A stretch of DNA of 35,745 bases from Limiplasma pullistercoris (GTDB lineage: Bacteria > Bacillota > Clostridia > Christensenellales > Aristaeellaceae). The DNA lies in assembly GCA_018715165.1 (NCBI GenBank), contig DVMC01000160.1:1-35745 (forward strand), given 5' to 3'. Both the position numbers and the translations under genes were made by a program. Position 1 is the stretch's first letter. Every line of letters starts with the position of its first letter. This document shows positions 31,683 through 35,745 of this stretch, piece by piece. The notes beneath the pieces were generated by a model. The model was not told where the DNA came from. It saw only the letters and a program-made list of their open reading frames with translations, and did not search any database.

Positions 31683-33263
31683 TCACTTCCGCCACAGAAT
31701 CACGCGCTGCGGCTGGTCCCCGCCGTTTTCCTCCAAATCGGGATTCATGCGCTTGAGGCTGTCGCAGCTGACGCGGTAGCGCTTGGCGATATCCCACAGG
31801 CTTTCGCCCGGCTGGCTGAAATACATCAGGATGCCCGGTTCGGCCTCCTCGGCGGGCTCCTGAGCCACCTGCGTCACCAGCGATTCGCTTGCCAGCTGCA
31901 CGTCATGGCAGTCCAGATGCAGGATGTATTTCACCTCGACCCGGTCGCTGGTGATGCCGTTGACGTCGATGTTGCTGGTGGTCAGCACCAGGCTTTCGGG
32001 CAGGCTCACATCGCACGCGAAGCACATGCGGAAGGGTTCCTCGGTCTGATAGGTCTGGGGCGTTTCCGTGTCGTCGGTCATGTACAGAAGGGTTACTTCC
32101 ATCATGCCCTCCACGTTCAGCTTGCCTCCCGCGCGGGTCATGTCCGTCACCACGGGCCTAAGCGCCGCGCGCAGGGGCGTGCGCACAGCCGGCTGCCCAT
32201 CCAGCAGAAGGGTGAGCTTGCCGCTTTCAGCGGTGTGCACCTGCCTGTGGGCCAGCGCCCGCCGGACCTCCTGCTTCTCCAGCGACAGGCAGTCGCCCTG
32301 CGTGGTGTAGGCGTCCAGCAGCAGGCACAGGTCCCTCTGCCGGGCGGCTTGCGCATTCAGGCCCAGCAGCACCTCCGCGCGCAGCGTGCGGCTGCCCTCC
32401 TCCTCGCCCTCCTGTGAAAGCACGGCTACGTCCTTGACCACCGCGCCCGCGCAGAGCGAATCACCTTCCTCGCCCGTGAGGGAAACCGTCTCCTCAAAGG
32501 GGATGGTATGGCGCGTGATCACCAGCGGGCGCGAGGGCATGGCGCTGCGGTGCACCACCTCCAGCAGGATGTTGCCCGACAGCGTGGCCCGCTCCTCTCC
32601 GCCCATCACATCCTGCACGGTTGCGATGGCCGTCGCATACAGCGTGTCGGTGATCTGCAAGACCGCGCCCAGGTCGCATTCATCGCGCACGAGCACGTCC
32701 TGCTCGCCCCGCGCCACGGTCTGGCAGCCGTTGAGCGTTTCGGTGCGCAGCATCAGGCCGTCCACGCCGCGCACGCCCGTAACCACCTCCATGGGCTCGT
32801 CCGAAAAGACGCGCACCTGCACGCGCAAAATAGCCATCAGGTGCAGCCGTCCGCCCTGGGCGCTGGCCTCCACATGCTCCACCATCAGGCTGACGGGCGC
32901 GGTCATGCCCGCCTGCGCGCCGGATACCTCCACCGGATGGCTGAACTCGGCCGAGGCCTCCAGCGCGCTCACATGGGTGGGGTCGCCCTGGGTATAGAGC
33001 ACATGAAAGACCACCTTGCCCTCGGCGGTCACACGGTCAGCCTCCGCTACGCTGCGGTCCAGCACCGCCATGGCCTCGGCGCTGAGCACGGTGGTTTCCT
33101 CGCGCAGGCCGCCAGGCAGGGCCACCTCGCCCTCCACCACGGCCTGGCCCAGGTTCTCGCCCACAAAACGCTGGAGGGGCAGTTCCTCCCGGAGCACCTC
33201 CAGCGCTTTGGCCGCGCCGGCGCTCTGCTTTTCCAAAAAATCCATGCTCCTATCTGTCATCAT
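31683..33263 (-). CDS. SPOCS (DUF3794) protein with C-terminal LysM
   Basis: This 526-residue protein contains repeats of the SPOCS/DUF3794 beta domain (strings such as VVFHVLYTQGD, FEETVSLTGEEGD, MEVTLLYMTDD and VEVKYILHLDC). It ends with a LysM-type module (MYFSQPGESLWDIAKRYRV ... LKRMNPDL). It lacks a signal peptide, as expected for a coat protein made in the mother cell. SPOCS-LysM proteins are typical of spore-forming Clostridia and are linked to the spore envelope. The start ATG 33263 (an alternative ATG is the next codon) has AGGAGGAG upstream. A sigma-E-like promoter lies 28-57 bases before the start. The position supports expression during sporulation. Confidence 0.92.
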   Translation of the reverse strand: MMTDRSMDFLEKQSAGAAKALEVLREELPLQRFVGENLGQAVVEGEVALPGGLREETTVLSAEAMAVLDRSVAEADRVTAEGKVVFHVLYTQGDPTHVSALEASAEFSHPVEVSGAQAGMTAPVSLMVEHVEASAQGGRLHLMAILRVQVRVFSDEPMEVVTGVRGVDGLMLRTETLNGCQTVARGEQDVLVRDECDLGAVLQITDTLYATAIATVQDVMGGEERATLSGNILLEVVHRSAMPSRPLVITRHTIPFEETVSLTGEEGDSLCAGAVVKDVAVLSQEGEEEGSRTLRAEVLLGLNAQAARQRDLCLLLDAYTTQGDCLSLEKQEVRRALAHRQVHTAESGKLTLLLDGQPAVRTPLRAALRPVVTDMTRAGGKLNVEGMMEVTLLYMTDDTETPQTYQTEEPFRMCFACDVSLPESLVLTTSNIDVNGITSDRVEVKYILHLDCHDVQLASESLVTQVAQEPAEEAEPGILMYFSQPGESLWDIAKRYRVSCDSLKRMNPDLEENGGDQPQRVILWRK

Positions 33264-33290
33264 GACTCCTCCTAAAGCGGCTTTGTAGGT

Positions 33291-33320
33291 AGGCTATGCG
33301 CCCCCTGGCGGGGATATGAC
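33291..33320 (-). promoter_or_regulatory. Sigma-E-like promoter of the SPOCS-LysM gene
   Basis: Minus strand: GTCATATC (33320-33313), 14 bases, CATAGCCT (33298-33291). The mother-cell sigma-E consensus is about GKCATATT and CATACAMT, so seven of eight and six of eight bases agree, with normal spacing. No sigma-A pair is present. Confidence 0.55.
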
Positions 33321-33367
33321 CGCAGCGACGCCTGGGCCGCTCAAAGGCGGTTTTGGGCGTCCCCCGC

Positions 33368-33397
33368 TTGCCCGCGCGTGTTCGCCTGTGCTACAAT
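33368..33397 (+). promoter_or_regulatory. Promoter of the acyltransferase-like membrane protein
   Basis: TTGCCC (33368-33373), 18 bases, TACAAT (33392-33397) with TGC directly before it, about 40 bases ahead of the start codon. Confidence 0.6.
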
Positions 33398-33438
33398 ACA
33401 GGCGGTTTACAGGGATTATTCCGCAAGGGGAGCGAGCC

Positions 33439-35562
33439 ATGCGCAAGAAGAGCGAGCCGAAAAAAATCTACGTTGCCTCATCGCGCCGCGTCATGCTGGT
33501 GCTGATGTCATTGAGCACGATCTATCAATATATGTACACCAGCCTCTTTTCCAGCGCGCTGGGCATGCTGCCGGTGTTCGGCGGCGCCATGTTCATGAGC
33601 GCGCGCATGGCGGGCGCCTTTGCGCACACCTTTCTGGGCGACCGGCGCAAATACCTGACGCGGCGCATGCGCGCGGTTTTCTGCGTGCTGACGGCGATTA
33701 CGCTGCTGTGCAGCCTTGCGCTCATCGCGCTCTACCCGGTGCTGTGGACGTCCACGCCGGTGTGGCTCACCTTTGCGGCGGTGCTTTCCATCGCTTTGCG
33801 CAGCGGTGCGGGCCGCCGGCTGATCGGCCGCCGCATGCGGCGCACCATCGGCGCGCGGGCCTACTGGCTGCTGACGGCGCTGGTGCATCTGGTCCCCCTA
33901 GCCGCGATGGCCTGGATTCTGTCCGCTAATCTGGACCTGGCCACAGCCTGGCAGCTCTGGGGCGGCTTTGCGGCGGGCGGCGTGCTGGAGCTCTACAGCC
34001 AGTGGCGCGAGCGTGATCTGCTGGCCCTGGAGGACCTGCCCGACGATACCGACCCCCAGACCGCGGCGCAAATGGCGGCAGACCTTCGGGAGGTCAACGC
34101 CTTCGACGCCTTTCAGCGCATGCATACGCTGGTGCTCATCGCCTTGCAGCTCACGCTTGTTATGGTATATACCTTCATCGGCCTGAGCACCCAGGAGCTG
34201 CTGGTGTGCATGCTCCTGGCGGTCGCCTGCACGGTGATCATGCGCGAGGTTTCGGTTCTATGCCTGCGCCTTGTCAAGCGTCCTTTTGACACGCAGCTGC
34301 TGCTGGTGGGGCTGTTTCTGTGGCTGTACGGCCTGTTTCTGCTTTACCGCCAGCTGGACAGCGACCCAGGCCTGCTCATGAGCGCCCTGGCCGTGGCGCT
34401 GTGCACCAGCGGCCTCGCCGTAAGCGTGACCGCCCTGGCCGAGCTGGAGCGCCGCATGACCGACGTGGCGCAATTCCGCCTGAAGGACCGCATGCACGGC
34501 TATGCCCAGCTGCGCGCCGCGAGCACCGAGATCGCCATTTTGCTGGGGCAGATGCTGGCGTTGATTCTGCTTACACTCCTGTGCATGCCCTCCGTGCCGC
34601 TTGCGCGGCTAGACCTGGCCTCGCTGGTGTCCGCCTTCCGGCCGCTGATGGTGATTCCGCCGGTGCTGCTGCTGCTTGCCGCCATCGTCACGACGCTTCG
34701 GTTCCCCATGAACAACCGCCATTTTCAGAAGCTGGCGCGCTGGCTCACTTTGGAGAGCGAGGGCCTGGACAATCCCGCCCTGCGCCAGCAGCTGGACAGC
34801 GTGGTGGTCAAGCGCCACAAGAACCGCTTCGGGGTGCGGCTCATCATCACGCTCCTGCGCCCGCTGTACTACCACCGGGTGATCGGCAAGGAGAACCTCA
34901 GCGGCTATGAGGACGGCACCATGGTGCTCATCTGCAACCACGGCGAAATCTACGGCCCTGTGGTGGCCAACCTGTATGTGCCCATCACGTTCCGGCCATG
35001 GGTCATAAGCAACATGATGGAAAAGGAAGCCATCGTGGAGCACATCTATCAGGGAACCATGGTGCGCCAGCGCTGGCTGCCGGAGCGCTGGAAGCGGCCG
35101 CTGGTCAACCTGATCACACCGCTTTTGATGTGGGTGTTCAACAGCCTGGAGGCCATCCCGGTCTACCGCGGACAGCCCAGGGAGCTGATGCGCACCTTCC
35201 GCGAAACGATCAACGCCATGCAGGCAGGCGACAACATTCTGGTCTTTCCCGAAAATGCCGAAAACCACGCGCCCGGCGAGGGCGGCTATGCGCGCGAGGG
35301 CGTGGGCCAGCTCTACACGGGCTTTGCGATGATCGCGCCCATGTACTATGCCAAAACCCACAAGCGGGCGGTGTTTGTGCCCATCTACGCCAGCCGCAGG
35401 CACCGCACCCTGACCATCGGCCGGGGCGTGGTGTACGATCCCGACAACAACGCCACCGAGGAAAAGCTGCGCATCGTGGACGCCCTGCTGGGCTCCATGC
35501 AGGCCATGTACGAGCAGGAAACGGCGGGCGAAGCCCCCGCAGCGCGCCCCGACGCCTGCTGA
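33439..35562 (+). CDS. Multi-pass membrane protein fused to a PlsC-like acyltransferase domain
   Basis: 707 residues from ATG 33439 (AAGGGGAG upstream). Residues ~15-430 contain about ten membrane segments in an arrangement like MFS-type carriers but without a recognised signature. Residues ~460-690 resemble phospholipid acyltransferases. CNHGEIYGPVVANL (His501) stands where motif I lies, EAIPVYRG matches motif II, ILVFPENAENH (Glu605) matches motif III FPEG, and VFVPIYAS matches motif IV. In motif I the usual H-x4-D aspartate is Gly506, so activity is uncertain. Fusions of a carrier with an acyltransferase occur in lipid recycling, so a role in envelope lipids is plausible. Confidence 0.82.
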   Translation: MRKKSEPKKIYVASSRRVMLVLMSLSTIYQYMYTSLFSSALGMLPVFGGAMFMSARMAGAFAHTFLGDRRKYLTRRMRAVFCVLTAITLLCSLALIALYPVLWTSTPVWLTFAAVLSIALRSGAGRRLIGRRMRRTIGARAYWLLTALVHLVPLAAMAWILSANLDLATAWQLWGGFAAGGVLELYSQWRERDLLALEDLPDDTDPQTAAQMAADLREVNAFDAFQRMHTLVLIALQLTLVMVYTFIGLSTQELLVCMLLAVACTVIMREVSVLCLRLVKRPFDTQLLLVGLFLWLYGLFLLYRQLDSDPGLLMSALAVALCTSGLAVSVTALAELERRMTDVAQFRLKDRMHGYAQLRAASTEIAILLGQMLALILLTLLCMPSVPLARLDLASLVSAFRPLMVIPPVLLLLAAIVTTLRFPMNNRHFQKLARWLTLESEGLDNPALRQQLDSVVVKRHKNRFGVRLIITLLRPLYYHRVIGKENLSGYEDGTMVLICNHGEIYGPVVANLYVPITFRPWVISNMMEKEAIVEHIYQGTMVRQRWLPERWKRPLVNLITPLLMWVFNSLEAIPVYRGQPRELMRTFRETINAMQAGDNILVFPENAENHAPGEGGYAREGVGQLYTGFAMIAPMYYAKTHKRAVFVPIYASRRHRTLTIGRGVVYDPDNNATEEKLRIVDALLGSMQAMYEQETAGEAPAARPDAC

Positions 35563-35586
35563 AAAGCGCCGTTCCTGCGGCTTTTG
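35562..35586 (+). terminator. Weak terminator-like hairpin
   Basis: AAAAGC-GC-CG, loop TTCCTG, CGGCTTTT: a stem with a two-base bulge and a T run in the 3' arm, directly after the stop codon. Confidence 0.35.
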
Positions 35587-35660
35587 CAGGGGTTTGGGAT
35601 GTCGAAAGATAGGGCATTGGTTCTAATTTCCACGAATTCCCCTTCTGGCGGCGGTTCCTG

Positions 35661-35669
35661 TGCTATAAT
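35661..35669 (+). promoter_or_regulatory. Extended -10 promoter of the response regulator
   Basis: TGC-TATAAT, about 33 bases before the start codon, with no recognisable -35. Confidence 0.55.
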
Positions 35670-35701
35670 GCGGAAAACAAACACTCAGGAGGGGACCGAC
35701 C

Positions 35702-35745
35702 GTGCTCAACATCCGCATTCTCGTGGTGGACGACCATGGAACGCT
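35702..35745 (+). CDS. Response regulator, N-terminus only (cut by window edge)
   Basis: GTG start at 35702 with AGGAGGGG upstream. The 14 codons visible read MLNIRILVVDDHGT. I-L-V-V-D-D-H is the first strand and acidic pocket of a receiver domain; D-D-H is common in NarL/LuxR-type regulators. The output domain and the partner kinase are outside the window. Confidence 0.75.
   Translation, partial: MLNIRILVVDDHGT

Overview
The window looks like a stretch of chromosome from a GC-rich, endospore-forming Bacillota (class Clostridia). PolC (the Gram-positive replicase), an LCP-family wall ligase, a SPOCS/DUF3794-LysM protein of the spore-coat type, a DUF1540 protein, strong AAGGAGG ribosome sites and sigma-A promoters in small AT islands all point that way. 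No phage, IS, CRISPR or tRNA/rRNA gene was seen. Both ends cut genes: glnS on the left and a response regulator on the right.

Layout. 1-2815 (minus): 5' part of glnS with its own promoter, a patatin-like lipase, and a secreted SH3-like protein. 2816-3254: a hairpin-rich non-coding element bounded by 20-bp direct repeats, then a promoter. 3255-4649: a sodium:alanine/glycine symporter, apparently with a non-AUG start. 4760-8697: a CUT1 sugar ABC operon (binding protein, attenuator hairpin, two permeases, the second with a large N-terminal extension). It has no ATPase and a promoter carrying three ATGTATA boxes. 8790-9026: secG. 9088-10142 (minus): azlCD amino-acid exporter. 10221-16212 (minus): queT, a 1398-residue surface protein and an LCP protein, the last two 24 bp apart. 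16359-16526: DUF1540 protein behind a sigma-G-like promoter. 16577-19630: two divergent secreted proteins, one with four peptidoglycan-binding repeats, the other ending in a Trp/Asp-rich 7-residue repeat. 19682-21343 (minus): corA and an SDR reductase, preceded by a structured leader with a 13-codon ORF. 21720-28910: ispG, an EAL-like gene on the opposite strand, polC and a DUF3877-like gene. 29044-31560: a secreted protein with a thrice-repeated motif, a GNAT acetyltransferase and a QueG-like ferredoxin protein. 31683-33263 (minus): SPOCS-LysM protein with a sigma-E-like promoter. 33439-35562: membrane protein fused to an acyltransferase-like domain. 35702-end: response regulator.

Common threads are the cell envelope (LCP, giant surface protein, peptidoglycan-binding protein, two repeat-rich secreted proteins, acyltransferase), nutrient transport (alanine, sugar, queuosine precursor, branched amino acids, magnesium), and core replication and isoprenoid genes. 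The best candidates for undescribed biology are the corA leader peptide with alternative hairpins, the EAL-fold protein that has lost most catalytic residues, the giant-protein/LCP pair, and the Trp/Asp repeat protein. All functions are inferred by reading the sequence; no database search was run.
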